A DNA stretch of 64,000 nt from Planctomycetota bacterium (lineage in GTDB: Bacteria > Planctomycetota > Phycisphaerae > Sedimentisphaerales > Anaerohalosphaeraceae), in NCBI GenBank assembly GCA_019456225.1, contig VRUI01000009.1, positions 1 to 64,000 on the forward strand, read 5' to 3'. Below the pieces are notes generated by a model. That model worked only from the letters and a program-made list of their open reading frames with translations, was not told the origin of the DNA and searched no databases. The translations under genes and the position numbers were made by a program. This document shows, one piece after another, positions 19,384-28,823 of this stretch (position 1 is its first letter; each line of letters starts with the position of its first letter).

Positions 19384-20724
19384 CTACTCCATGTGTTTTT
19401 CGATGAATGATGTGTCTATATTATTTTCGACATAGAGGTTGTGGCGGAGGATTTCCAGGCATACAGGGATCGTTGTCTTAACAGGGCTTACCTTAAACTC
19501 TCGCAGTGCGCGTTTCATTGTGTTGATGGCGCTATCACGGCTGTTTCGGTGGACGATCAGCTTACCTATCATGGAATCGTAATACGGCGATATGACATAG
19601 CCTTGGTGGACGTGCGTATCAAGTCGCACTCCGGGGCCGCCCGGCGGGATGAACTCTGCGATCCTGCCCGGACTCGGAGCGAAATCCCTTGCCGGGTCCT
19701 CGGCATTGATCCTGCATTCGATTGCGGCACCGTTGAGCTTGATATCCTTCTGGCGAAGTTCGATGCGCTCACCGCTTGCGACCTTCAACTGCCACTTGAT
19801 AAGATCCTGGCCGGTAACGATCTCGCTTACAGGGTGTTCGACCTGGATGCGCGTGTTCACTTCGATAAAGAAAAAATTCTTATTCTTGTCGAGCAGAAAT
19901 TCGACAGTCGCGGCACCGACATACTCGGTCTGCTTAACCAGGCGGATAGCCGCACGGCAAAGTTCTTCGCGGGTCTTGTCGTCAAGGATACCGCATGGAG
20001 CTTCTTCGATAAGTTTCTGGTGACGCCTCTGGATCGTGCAGTCTCTTTCATAGAAATGAAGAGCATTGCCATGGCTGTCGGTCATTACCTGCACCTCGAT
20101 GTGGCGGGGTTCTATGATAAACTTTTCGATGAAAAGGGTTCCGTTGTTAAAGCAGGCTTCGGCTTCGGACCGGGCGGCTGCGAAAGCGCCGTGCATGCTG
20201 ATATCGTTATGGACAACACGCATACCGCGGCCGCCGCCGCCTGCTGCAGCTTTGAGGATCACGGGGTAGCCCAGTTTGTTTGCCATTTTGAGCGCTTCGG
20301 CTTCGTCTTTGAGAGCATCCTTCGAGCCTGGAACAACGTCGACTTTGGCTTTCTTTGCGATCTCTCTTGCTTCGATCTTGTTGCCGAGCATCCGCATAGC
20401 CTCTGGCGACGGTCCGATGAAACCGATACCGCAATCACGGCAGACCTCGGCGAAGTGGTCGTTCTCTGCGAGGAAACCATAACCGGGATGGATAGCTTCA
20501 ACGTCGGTGATCTCAGCGGCACTGATTATCGCCGGGATGTTGAGGTAGCTGGCAGCCGCGTTTGCCGGGCCGATACAAACTGCCTCGGTTGCCTGCCTGA
20601 TATAAGGTGCGTCTTTGTCAGCCTGCGAAAAAACGGCGACCGTCTCGACACCAAGTTCCTGACAGGCGCGAATTATTCTAAGGGCGATCTCGCCTCTGTT
20701 CGCTATTAAAATTCTTGAAAACAT
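19384..20724 (-). CDS. accC: Acetyl-CoA carboxylase biotin carboxylase subunit
   Basis: 446 residues, normal. It carboxylates biotin on BCCP using ATP and bicarbonate, the first step of malonyl-CoA synthesis. It has the N-terminal [27 protein letters not shown], the glycine-rich ATP-grasp loop [26 protein letters not shown] and ECRINAED. It follows accB by about 76 bp filled by a two-hairpin repeat. GGGCT of the repeat lies just upstream of the start ATG. Long open frames on the opposite strand here are shadows. Confidence 0.97.
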   Translation of the reverse strand: MFSRILIANRGEIALRIIRACQELGVETVAVFSQADKDAPYIRQATEAVCIGPANAAASYLNIPAIISAAEITDVEAIHPGYGFLAENDHFAEVCRDCGIGFIGPSPEAMRMLGNKIEAREIAKKAKVDVVPGSKDALKDEAEALKMANKLGYPVILKAAAGGGGRGMRVVHNDISMHGAFAAARSEAEACFNNGTLFIEKFIIEPRHIEVQVMTDSHGNALHFYERDCTIQRRHQKLIEEAPCGILDDKTREELCRAAIRLVKQTEYVGAATVEFLLDKNKNFFFIEVNTRIQVEHPVSEIVTGQDLIKWQLKVASGERIELRQKDIKLNGAAIECRINAEDPARDFAPSPGRIAEFIPPGGPGVRLDTHVHQGYVISPYYDSMIGKLIVHRNSRDSAINTMKRALREFKVSPVKTTIPVCLEILRHNLYVENNIDTSFIEKHME

Positions 20725-20725
20725 A

Positions 20726-20800
20726 AGATAGCCCGGCTAAAGAGCCGGTTCCTAAATTCGTAATTGGTAATTTTCGAACTGACCGGCAGGTCGGCTTGAG
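20726..20800 (+). repeat. Two-hairpin intercistronic repeat between accB and accC
   Basis: The hairpin agcccggct / agccggtt (loop aaag) is followed by AT-rich taaattcgtaattggtaatt and a second hairpin gaactgacc / ggtcggcttg. It fills the whole gap between the accB stop and accC start. Confidence 0.75.
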
Positions 20801-21268
20801 TTAGTCCGGTTTGACCTTAAAGAGTACCTCGTCAAACTCGATGGCTTGTCCGGGTTGACACATGACCTCTGCGATAGTACCGCTCATCTCGGCTTTGATC
20901 TCGTTCATAACTTTCATCGCTTCGATGATGCAGATGACCGTACCCTCATTGACCCGCGAACCGACCGTTACAAACGATTCGGAATCCGGGCTTGGCGAGC
21001 CGTAAAAAGTGCCGACCATCGGAGAGGTGATATACTTGAGATTGCTGTCTTCGGTTGGGGCAACTGCGGCAGGAGCATCAGCAGCGGCAGCCGGAATAAC
21101 CGCCTGCGCCATTGGAATCTGCTGGACAGCCTGCATTTGCGGCTGGGGACGTTTGAGGTGAATCTTTTTGTCACCGTCGGCTATTTCTATTTCGACAAGA
21201 TCATTTTCCTTCATGATCTCGATCAATTCTTTAACTTTCGCTAAATCTTTATCCTTCATCTCTGACAT
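20801..21268 (-). CDS. accB: Biotin carboxyl carrier protein
   Basis: 155 residues. Carrier subunit of acetyl-CoA carboxylase. N-terminal helical segment (KVKELIEIMKENDLVEIEI), an Ala/Pro-rich linker, and a C-terminal biotinyl domain with the biotin-accepting Lys in IEAMKVMNEI and the capping segment SPMVGTFYGSPSPDSE. First gene of the accB-accC unit. The start is followed by ATGTCAGAG and a short AGGAC upstream. Confidence 0.96.
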   Translation of the reverse strand: MSEMKDKDLAKVKELIEIMKENDLVEIEIADGDKKIHLKRPQPQMQAVQQIPMAQAVIPAAAADAPAAVAPTEDSNLKYITSPMVGTFYGSPSPDSESFVTVGSRVNEGTVICIIEAMKVMNEIKAEMSGTIAEVMCQPGQAIEFDEVLFKVKPD

Positions 21269-21448
21269 ATGGCCAGTCCTTTAATAGGTGTTTATTTTAT
21301 TTATCGGCGATAAGTATAGCTTTTCAACGGTAGAATGCAAGAAAATTAGCCAGTACAAGACCTGCTGTATCGCCAGTAGCCGTTTTAGGCACAAAAACCG
21401 ATAAAATCCCCCAAAAAGCTTTTTCCATTTATTCCGTGATCGGGTTAT

Positions 21449-22726
21449 CTATTTCTCCAGTTCTACGAGGTTTTCGTAGTTCTGGCGTTTTCTGATCACT
21501 GTAAATTTGTCTCCGTCGACGAGGACTTCCGGCAGCATTGGCCTTGAGTTGTAGTTACTGCTCATCGTATATCCGTATGCTCCTGCGCTAAAAACTGCGA
21601 TCAGGTCGCCTCGTTTCACCGGTGCCAGCGAGCGACCCTGGGCAAAGAAGTCTGATCCTTCGCAGATCGGTCCGACAATATCTACAACCTCGGTTCCGTC
21701 AATCTCCAACTCTTTACTGCGTCTGCCCGGCATGAATTTTTCTTCGATCTCGGCAGGCCAGATAAAGTGGTACGCATCGTACAGCAATGGCCGGATAAGG
21801 TCGTTCATGCCCGCGTCGACAATGACGAATTTCTTCTCGCCGCCCTTTTTCAGATACAAAACCTTCGTCAGCATGATCGCCGCATTGGCCGCGATAGACG
21901 CACCCGGTTCGAGTATGAGTTTGAGATCCTTACCCTTAAGCAGCGGCACGATGGCTTGAGCGTATTTCGCAGCAGAAGGCGCCGACGACGTTCCGTAGTC
22001 GGCACCATAGCCGCCGCCCAGATCGACAGCTTCAACACGGAAACCGTCATCGCGAAGCTGGTCGATAAGCTCAAGCGTTTTTTCCAATGCCTCGACATAC
22101 GGATCAACCGTTTTGCCCGCAGAACCAAGGTGAACGTGTATCGCGCACAGATCGACGTTTTCATCTTTTCCATACTGCGTAAATACCCTGCGTGCCCGCT
22201 CGATATCTACGCCGAACTTCGACTCCTTTTTGCCGGTGGTAGTATAGGTATGCGTTTTGGGGTCAACGTCGGGGTTTACACGCAAAGCGGCTTTGGTCTT
22301 TTTGCCGGACTCTTTGGCAAGCTTAATAATATTTTCCAGTTCCTCTTCCGATTCGATATTGAAGTAACCGATACCGGCATCGAGGGCTTCGAGGATTTCC
22401 TTATCCGTTTTGCCGACCCCCGCGTAGACGATCTTTGACATGTCGGCGCCGGCTTGTTGTGCGCGATAAAGTTCGCCGCCGCTGACAATATCAAAACCGC
22501 TGCCGGCGTGGGCCAAAAACTTCAGGATATTGATATTGCTGCAAGCCTTGATCGAGTAACAAATAGTCGTATCAAGTTCGCTGTAAGCGGCCTGAACCTT
22601 ATTCAGATGGTCAAGAAAAGTCGCCTTACTGTAAATATAAACCGGCGTCGAAACTTCCGCGGCAATGCGGGAAACAGGGACGTCTTCGGCAAAAAGTTTC
22701 CCGTCAATATAATCAAATCTGTCCAT
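21449..22726 (-). CDS. lysA: Diaminopimelate decarboxylase
   Basis: About 425 residues from the ATG at 22726, with AGGTG upstream. PLP enzyme making L-lysine from meso-diaminopimelate. The PLP Lys lies in TTICYSIKACSNINIL (the usual family motif has a FAxKAN form). The HVHLGSAGKTV and DLGGGYGADYG segments, the EPGASIAANAAIM strand, and GPICEGSDFFA with the second-subunit Cys are all present. Monocistronic by spacing, though accB lies 181 bp downstream in the same direction. Confidence 0.95.
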   Translation of the reverse strand: MDRFDYIDGKLFAEDVPVSRIAAEVSTPVYIYSKATFLDHLNKVQAAYSELDTTICYSIKACSNINILKFLAHAGSGFDIVSGGELYRAQQAGADMSKIVYAGVGKTDKEILEALDAGIGYFNIESEEELENIIKLAKESGKKTKAALRVNPDVDPKTHTYTTTGKKESKFGVDIERARRVFTQYGKDENVDLCAIHVHLGSAGKTVDPYVEALEKTLELIDQLRDDGFRVEAVDLGGGYGADYGTSSAPSAAKYAQAIVPLLKGKDLKLILEPGASIAANAAIMLTKVLYLKKGGEKKFVIVDAGMNDLIRPLLYDAYHFIWPAEIEEKFMPGRRSKELEIDGTEVVDIVGPICEGSDFFAQGRSLAPVKRGDLIAVFSAGAYGYTMSSNYNSRPMLPEVLVDGDKFTVIRKRQNYENLVELEK

Positions 22727-22792
22727 AATAACACCTGTCACAATCTATTAATATTACCAAAAGCGGGCATTATACAGACTCAGCAGGAGGAT

Positions 22793-23071
22793 TTACAGCT
22801 TTTTTATATTTTTCAGTTTGACCGGCCGAAACCGTCCGTCACTACTCTTGCGGTATCGAAAATCGCTGCTTTCCATTTCATCACCTGAATTCAGAAAAAT
22901 CTCCCTTACTTCGTCATTGACCTGCTTATCCGTCCAGTCAGGGTGAAGTTGCTTTATCCAGCCCGTCTTCAGCGCATAGGCGGTATTATACAGATCGCAC
23001 ATAACCTGGATCTTCTCGGCAGGCGTCATGCGTTTGTATATTTCGGTCTGAATTTTTTCCGCTTCTGTCAC
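22793..23071 (-). CDS. Small conserved protein of unknown function
   Basis: 92 residues with a GTG start preceded by AGAGG. Charged helical protein with the pattern RMTPAEKIQVMCDLYNTAYA ... HPDWTDKQVNDEVREIFL, which I recognise as a recurrent small family often near nucleotidyltransferases or TA-like genes. No partner gene is visible here: the neighbours are the GH95-like gene (25 bp upstream) and lysA (downstream). Function unknown. Confidence 0.6.
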   Translation of the reverse strand: MTEAEKIQTEIYKRMTPAEKIQVMCDLYNTAYALKTGWIKQLHPDWTDKQVNDEVREIFLNSGDEMESSDFRYRKSSDGRFRPVKLKNIKKL

Positions 23072-23096
23072 TTACTACCTCTTATCGTTTCGATCA

Positions 23097-25478
23097 TTAT
23101 CGCATCTGCTTGTTATTATCTATCTTTCCATCTTCTGTGTCAAGTATCTGGATCGAGCCGATTCTGTGTAATGTTGGGTCCGTGACTGTCCATACGACTT
23201 TTTTGTCCGGGGTTATCTCGAACACCTGCGAGGCGGTCGGATCGCTGTCCTTTCCGTGGACAAGGTTTGTTACGATAGTATTTCCGTTAGGCAGACGCTG
23301 CATCCCGCAAACCATATTAATATGCAGCCCGATATCGTCATCGCCGCCCAGTGACCATACGACCTTACCATCTCCGTCGAACTCGGCGATATGCCAGCCG
23401 CCTTTATTCGGGTTACCCGATGTCAGAGTATTGCCGTTGCCGAGCCGGATAGCGACATAATGGCCGTTAGGAAATGTCCGCAAAAGTTTGCCGTCGGCGT
23501 CCCATTCATACGTTTTATTTTCGGTCATAATCGTGGTAAGATATGTCCCTTGAGGCGTCTTGCGAATCTGGCGGAACGCATGGCGTTTGTCTTTTCGGTC
23601 GGAGACTTTTATCTTTTTTGCAACCGTACCGTCGGGGTTCAGCTCAACCAGCCATGCCCCGTTTCCGTTCTCACCTACGAGAAACTTCCCATCGGCTATC
23701 GGCTGACACGAATGATTCTCTTTGCCCTTTGGCGGGTCGTACCTCCAGATCGTCACCTTGTCCTTACCGACAAGCGTAACGCCGTCCTTGTGACTGAAAA
23801 TAATCCTGCCGCCGCCCAGATACCATGAATCGGTCGTCTCGTCATCGGTGCCATACTCCCATTCGATTTTGCCGTCTGCCCCGACGACAGCAACACTTCC
23901 CGACTTCCAGCCGGACTTCAGGTAGCGGTGGGTAACTTTCTTTTCGACCTCATCGCCGGTCTTTAAAACGGTAACAATAAGCGGGCCGTTGATACGAATA
24001 ACCTCACCGGCATTTTTCTTGCGGGTGATCGCAAATTCGCCATAATGAATATTGCACGCCCTTCCATCCTCCGAGCGGATAATCGCCTCGACAAGTTTTC
24101 CGTCTTTCCATTCGACATCCGCACTGAAACCGCCATTTGCGACAATACCTGTAACCTTACCGTTTGGCCAGGCTGCCGGCAGAGCGGGCAAAAGGCGAAT
24201 ATCTTCACCATCGCTTCTCAAAAGCATTTCACTAATATTGTCCTCCAGTTCCGCAAGCCCGGCAGCGTTGCGCGGACCTGAGATCATAAGATACCGCCAA
24301 TACTGAAAATGCAAAGCAGCCAGCGAATTGTTATCGCGTGCCGCAACTTCAGCAGCCTCATCTTTTTCACTGCCGTCAACATTTTCACCGCTCTCATCAA
24401 AACTCTTTATACGAAGATCGGTCGTTTGCATACTTTCTGCGATCGGCTCGTCGAAATGAACACGCATACGGCCAAAAGTTTTTCTGTAATCGGCGATATG
24501 ATCTTTCAGCAAAAGCTTATACGATTTCGCCGACGCCTGAATAAGATTCATCGTTACCTGCGCGGAAGGATTAACCGCCTCGGTTAGAACGGTTCCGTTG
24601 AAACTTGGGAAATTGGTTTTGCTGGAAATCAACAAAGTAACTGCGTCGGCATCTTCAACATGAATACCTTTGTCATCCGAACTTACCAGCCCGCCGGTGG
24701 CATTGACCTTAAGCTGCATCTCAGATAACATTTCGCCTGCACTAGAGGCACCGGGCAATAATATAGGCACCTTGCTATTGACGGCAATGCGATCATAGGC
24801 AGCGATTACAACTTTTGCGGTCGGACGATCCACACGAAGAGCCGCAGTGAAATTAAGCTTCTCCTGCTTGTCGCAGCTAAGGCGAACAACGATAACATTG
24901 TCAGGTTTGCTTGCATAAACCTGGCGGGTATATGTCGCACCGTTATGCCTGAAGCTGGTAGTAGCAATCCCGTTTTCCAGATCGAGCTTTCGCCGGTATT
25001 CAGCTGCCGCACCGATACCCTTGAATTTAATATTCAGACCGTCGATGACCTCGTGGGGCTGGAGTTTTTTGCGGACAATGTTTTTTGTGACACGCTCATC
25101 GGCTTCGACATATTTCCCGTCCCTAACCATCTCAATACCCTCAGTGAGAGTGCTCGCGTTGTCGGCAAGGCCTGGCAGCGTGTTGTTGATGACATAAGGC
25201 AAATTGTCGAAAAGTTCAAGCCATTCGGATTTTATACCCCCAAAGACCATCGCCCCAAGCTCGCCGTTGCCGACCGGCAGAGCCTGCTGCCAATTTGCAG
25301 CCGGTTCATCATACCACAGCACAAGATCGGGATTGATGCCTTCGGCGATCCTGGGAGCAGCGGAGCTGACAATTTCCGAAACACACCCGCCGGAAAAAAT
25401 AACCGAAATCGCCAAAACGGCGATAACCGTAAATATCATCGAAAAATCCAAAAATCTTATCGGGCGTTGATCACGCAT
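23097..25478 (-). CDS. GH95-like lipoprotein lacking the catalytic barrel, fused to a propeller-like domain
   Basis: 793 residues. A signal with a GGC lipobox (about 30-32) is followed by a GH95 N-terminal beta domain (about 52-330: WYDEPAANWQQALPVGNGELGAM is split over the usual opening motif). Then DHIADYRKTFGRM and LAALHFQYWRYLMISGPR (about 390-402) lead directly to EDNISEMLLRSDGEDIRLLPALPAAWPNG (about 412-440), which in full-length alpha-L-fucosidases lies at the far end of the catalytic (alpha/alpha)6 barrel. The barrel, about 350 residues, is therefore absent in frame. Residues about 520-793 form PQQ/aryl-sulfotransferase-like beta-propeller repeats. Likely a binding or non-catalytic protein. 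Start at the ATG near the RBS AAGGAGAG. Confidence 0.8.
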   Translation of the reverse strand: MRDQRPIRFLDFSMIFTVIAVLAISVIFSGGCVSEIVSSAAPRIAEGINPDLVLWYDEPAANWQQALPVGNGELGAMVFGGIKSEWLELFDNLPYVINNTLPGLADNASTLTEGIEMVRDGKYVEADERVTKNIVRKKLQPHEVIDGLNIKFKGIGAAAEYRRKLDLENGIATTSFRHNGATYTRQVYASKPDNVIVVRLSCDKQEKLNFTAALRVDRPTAKVVIAAYDRIAVNSKVPILLPGASSAGEMLSEMQLKVNATGGLVSSDDKGIHVEDADAVTLLISSKTNFPSFNGTVLTEAVNPSAQVTMNLIQASAKSYKLLLKDHIADYRKTFGRMRVHFDEPIAESMQTTDLRIKSFDESGENVDGSEKDEAAEVAARDNNSLAALHFQYWRYLMISGPRNAAGLAELEDNISEMLLRSDGEDIRLLPALPAAWPNGKVTGIVANGGFSADVEWKDGKLVEAIIRSEDGRACNIHYGEFAITRKKNAGEVIRINGPLIVTVLKTGDEVEKKVTHRYLKSGWKSGSVAVVGADGKIEWEYGTDDETTDSWYLGGGRIIFSHKDGVTLVGKDKVTIWRYDPPKGKENHSCQPIADGKFLVGENGNGAWLVELNPDGTVAKKIKVSDRKDKRHAFRQIRKTPQGTYLTTIMTENKTYEWDADGKLLRTFPNGHYVAIRLGNGNTLTSGNPNKGGWHIAEFDGDGKVVWSLGGDDDIGLHINMVCGMQRLPNGNTIVTNLVHGKDSDPTASQVFEITPDKKVVWTVTDPTLHRIGSIQILDTEDGKIDNNKQMR

Positions 25479-25647
25479 TATCTCTCCTTAGATATAAGTT
25501 TTAATAATCCCTTAAAATGTTTGCGTAAACAAAGGGCTCTGGTGTTTTATTCGGCAAATAAAACAAATCAATCCAGTTTACAGTTTACATTCGGAGAATT
25601 TAAGTTAATATAATTGATATTGACTTATTATGATACAAGGGGAAAAG

Positions 25648-26457
25648 ATGTCGTCAATTGGTTTTATAGGCGCCGGCAATATGGCCCAGGCCCTGATAAA
25701 TGGGATCATTCAAGCCGATCAGTTCGCCCCGGCCGACGTTCTGGTAAGCGATATAAGCGGCGAAAGGCTTGTATGGCTGGCAAAAAAATACGGTGTGGTC
25801 GCCGTCTCGAACAATACCGCTATCGCCGACAAAGCCGATATAATCGTCCTGAGCGTTAAACCCCAGGTCATGGCCGGTGTACTGGAAGAAATAAAAAACA
25901 GCGTTAAAAAAACATCCGTAGTGATTTCCATCGCCGCGGGAATTACCGTCGCGGCGATCTCAGAGGCACTCGGCGATATACAGGTCATTCGCGTCATGCC
26001 AAACACCCCGTCGCTGGTATCGGAAGGCATGAGCGGGCTCTATTCGCCAAACGCTTCCGATAATACGATGCAAAACGCACTGGAAATCTTTTCTGCCGTC
26101 GGAAAAGCTGTGATCGTCGAAAAAGAGGACCTCATCGACGCCGTCACCGCGATAAGCGGATCCGGGCCGGCGTACTTTTTTTTGCTGATGGAAGAAATGA
26201 TCAAAACCGCCCAAAAACTCGGTTTGCCGGAAGATATCGCGACCGATCTGGTCCTCCAGACGGCAAAAGGCGCAGCAATTCTTGCAGAAATAGCACAGTT
26301 TAACGGCGAATCTGCCGAAGAACTAAGAAGAAAGGTAACCTCTCCCGGAGGCACCACAGAAGCGGCGATAAATACATTCAAGAACGCCCAGCTCGATAAG
26401 TTAGTAGAAAAAGCACTGACAGCCGCATACGATAAGAGTAAAGAACTTTCAGGTTGA
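25648..26457 (+). CDS. proC: Pyrroline-5-carboxylate reductase
   Basis: 269 residues from ATG 25648 with AAGGGG 5 nt upstream; an in-frame Met at 25630 is weaker. NADPH-binding Rossmann motif IGFIGAGNMAQAL, the IRVMPNTPSLVSEGMSG segment, and the C-terminal substrate domain AISGSGPAYFFLLMEEM and VTSPGGTTEAAI. Final step of proline synthesis. An AT-rich upstream region carries a TTGACT-like -35. Confidence 0.96.
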   Translation: MSSIGFIGAGNMAQALINGIIQADQFAPADVLVSDISGERLVWLAKKYGVVAVSNNTAIADKADIIVLSVKPQVMAGVLEEIKNSVKKTSVVISIAAGITVAAISEALGDIQVIRVMPNTPSLVSEGMSGLYSPNASDNTMQNALEIFSAVGKAVIVEKEDLIDAVTAISGSGPAYFFLLMEEMIKTAQKLGLPEDIATDLVLQTAKGAAILAEIAQFNGESAEELRRKVTSPGGTTEAAINTFKNAQLDKLVEKALTAAYDKSKELSG

Positions 26458-26531
26458 ACATAATGGGGGTGTCCCCCCCCGCAAACAAAAATGTCGACAA
26501 AAACAGGTAATTATTATTTGGAGAGTATAGT

Positions 26532-27290
26532 TTGAATCTTACAAAAAGTTTTTTTCTAATCGGGCTCGCAGGTTTGACAGCACTATTATTAATCGCCGGT
26601 TGCGGACCGCAGATGACGCAAACACCAACACTGTCATCCGCCCAAAATTACAACAAATACAAACGCCTTGACATTTCAATCGAAACAGATACGCACAAAC
26701 ACAAACCCGAACTGGTACATACACTGACAGTTCTGCCGGTCGGATCGCTCAAAGGCGTTACGATAATCGTTGACGCAGGTCACGGCGGAAAAGATCCCGG
26801 TGCAGGTGAAAAAACTTATTCCAGAACCCCCGAAAAAACTATCAACCTGGCAATCGCAAAAGAACTGCAAACCCAACTCCAGGCCAAAGGCGCAAGAGTA
26901 ATAATGTCTCGAACAACCGACAGATTTATCGACCTCGACGTCAGAGCCGCTATGCCCGGAAGACACAAAGCCAACCTGCTGGTCTCAATACACGCCGACT
27001 CGAACCCCAGCCGATATATGAACGGAGTGTGCGTCTACGTCGCCAGGAACCGTTCTTATAAAAGCTTTAAAACAGCAGAAAACATCAAGGCCAGCATCAA
27101 AGCCTCAGGCATCGCATTTCATAAGATCGGCAATCGCGATTTCAGGGTACTCGCAAAGCATTCAAAGCCGGCAGTACTTGTAGAATGCGGTTACATGACA
27201 AACAAAACAGACGCCGCCTATCTCAACCAGACCTGGTATAGAACAAAAGTCGCCAAGGCGATAGCTGAAGGCATTGCAAGAACATTCTAA
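26532..27290 (+). CDS. N-acetylmuramoyl-L-alanine amidase lipoprotein
   Basis: 252 residues, TTG start with GGAGAG upstream. Lipobox LLIAGCG marks a lipoprotein. Amidase_3 domain (about 75-250): zinc-binding His and Glu in IIVDAGHGGKDPGAG, VSIHADSNPS and the C-terminal VLVECGYMTN with the catalytic Glu. It cleaves the amide between MurNAc and the stem peptide in peptidoglycan remodelling or cell separation. It follows proC by 75 bp containing a G5/C7 hairpin. Confidence 0.93.
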   Translation: MNLTKSFFLIGLAGLTALLLIAGCGPQMTQTPTLSSAQNYNKYKRLDISIETDTHKHKPELVHTLTVLPVGSLKGVTIIVDAGHGGKDPGAGEKTYSRTPEKTINLAIAKELQTQLQAKGARVIMSRTTDRFIDLDVRAAMPGRHKANLLVSIHADSNPSRYMNGVCVYVARNRSYKSFKTAENIKASIKASGIAFHKIGNRDFRVLAKHSKPAVLVECGYMTNKTDAAYLNQTWYRTKVAKAIAEGIARTF

Positions 27291-27501
27291 GCATTTAAAG
27301 TAAAGCCCACACAGAAGCGCGGCAGCGGTTGAGCGAAGCGAAATCCGCCGTAGGCGGGGCCGAATAACGCCTTAGATCGGCTAATCAACTCGAAACCCCT
27401 ATTCGGAGCCCTTGCGCTCTCACGCTTTTGGGCTACGCCTTTCTCCTTACGTCATTCCACCTAAAGTCGCCCCCCTTGCCTGTCGATACCTTCATTATAC
27501 A

Positions 27502-27541
27502 TTAGACAATATGGTACATCCTTAGACAATATGGTACATCC
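27502..27541 (+). repeat. 20-bp tandem direct repeat
   Basis: Two perfect consecutive copies of ttagacaatatggtacatcc, just upstream of the -35 of the next promoter (27549). They could be twin operators or a slippage product. Confidence 0.7.
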
Positions 27542-27548
27542 GGCAGTA

Positions 27549-27577
27549 TTGACGGAATCATTAGACATTTTTATATG
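27549..27577 (+). promoter_or_regulatory. Sigma-70 promoter for acetate-kinase-like gene
   Basis: TTGACG (27549-27554), 17-bp spacer, TATATG (27572-27577), with the start codon 17 bp further. Confidence 0.6.
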
Positions 27578-27593
27578 GGGGTTTTAACGTAGC

Positions 27594-28799
27594 ATGAATA
27601 TACTTGCGCTCAATTGCGACTCCACAAGCATCAAGTACAAACTTTACGATGCCGGCGACGATTTCAGATTAATCTCAAAGGGCCGCGCTGAGAAGATCGG
27701 AGAAACACACTCACTGCTTAAACAGCAAATATCCGGACACAAAGAAATAACCGTCGCCTGCTCATTCCCCGAGCACTGCGCCGCCACCAGAGAGCTCCTT
27801 GGCATCTTGATACACGACCCGTCATCGCCGATAAACAGATATCACCAAATCGACGCAGTCGGACACAAAATCATGAGCGGCGGAGAAAAACTCAAATCTC
27901 CCGTCGTCATCGACGATAGCGTAATGGAAATAATAAGGGAGTCCGGAAAATTCGCACCCATCCACAGCAGGCCGAACATTGTAAGCGTCGAGGAGGCCCG
28001 CCAACTCATCCCGTATGCCGAACACGTCGCCATCTTCGACACGGCACTGCACCAGACACTACCGCCGAAAGCTTACCTCTACGGTCTGCCGATAGAATAC
28101 TACGAAAAATACGGCGTGCGAAAATACGGATTCGGAGGGATCAAACACGGCTACGTCGCGGCCCGGGCAGCCGATCAAATGCAGCAATCTCTTGAAAACA
28201 TAAAACTTATAACGTGCCACCTGGGAAAAAGCTGTTCGATAACGGCCTTTCAAAACGGCAAAAGTATCGACACCTCGATGGGGCTTACCCCGCTGGAAGG
28301 GCTGATGATGGGCTCACGCAGCGGCGACATGGACCCGTCTGTAATTTTGCACCTGCTCGAAGCAAGACACCTCTACGCGTCAGAAATTGACGACCTGCTA
28401 AACAGAAACTGCGGACTAAAGGGCCTCTGCGGAAAGAGCGATATGCGTGACGTACTGGCCCTTGTCGAAAAAAACGATCCCCACGCAAAAACCGCACTCG
28501 ATGCATTCGTCTACAGGGTACAGAAATACATCGGCGCATACATAGCTGCCCTCAACGGATTAGACGCGATAGTATTTACAGGCGGCATCGGCGAAAACTG
28601 CCCTACAGTACGCAGCCGGATAATGGAAAACTTCGGCTACATCAAGGCGATCGTCGATCATGAAAAGAACGAAGAAAATGAAAAAGTCTTCTCCGCCGTC
28701 GACTCAAATATCTGCCTGATGAACATACCGGAAAACGAGGAAATGATAATCGCAAAACAAACATACGAAATGCTCACAAAATTAAAAGTCAACGTGTGA
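27594..28799 (+). CDS. ackA: Divergent acetate kinase family protein
   Basis: 401 residues, normal for acetate kinase, and clearly in the family: NCDSTSIKYKLYD at the N-terminus, IFDTALHQTLPPKAYLYGLP, DTSMGLTPLEGLMMGSRSGDMDP, VFTGGIGENCPTVR and the NEEMIIAKQTYE end. Compared with the well-studied Methanosarcina thermophila enzyme (numbering from memory), Asn7, Asp148 (D149), Arg241 (R242) and Glu384 are kept. Arg91 is Lys92, the transition-state His180 is Gly181 (FGGIKH, not FHGTSH) and Asn211 is Lys212. It may use another acyl substrate or have lost or altered activity. No phosphotransacetylase gene is adjacent. Confidence 0.85.
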   Translation: MNILALNCDSTSIKYKLYDAGDDFRLISKGRAEKIGETHSLLKQQISGHKEITVACSFPEHCAATRELLGILIHDPSSPINRYHQIDAVGHKIMSGGEKLKSPVVIDDSVMEIIRESGKFAPIHSRPNIVSVEEARQLIPYAEHVAIFDTALHQTLPPKAYLYGLPIEYYEKYGVRKYGFGGIKHGYVAARAADQMQQSLENIKLITCHLGKSCSITAFQNGKSIDTSMGLTPLEGLMMGSRSGDMDPSVILHLLEARHLYASEIDDLLNRNCGLKGLCGKSDMRDVLALVEKNDPHAKTALDAFVYRVQKYIGAYIAALNGLDAIVFTGGIGENCPTVRSRIMENFGYIKAIVDHEKNEENEKVFSAVDSNICLMNIPENEEMIIAKQTYEMLTKLKVNV

Positions 28800-28823
28800 C
28801 AATTTCCCGGATGTTCGCAAAGT

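Larger units (their letters stand above)
27291..27593. other. Intergenic repeats and promoter before the acetate-kinase-like gene
   Basis: 27307-27370 matches part of the repeat block at 58795-59350 (cccacaca-aagcgcg and gcgaagcgaaatccgc). No gene is seen. The 20-bp tandem repeat and promoter are listed separately. Confidence 0.55.

Noticed and set aside
19441-20709. Long open frame of 422 codons opposite accC
   Set aside because: It lies entirely on the reverse strand of a conserved gene and lacks recognisable motifs, so it is a shadow of codon bias.
21310-21360. Sigma-54 promoter upstream of accB
   Set aside because: On the minus strand TGGCTA and TTGCA are separated by one base too many (11 instead of 10 between GG and GC).
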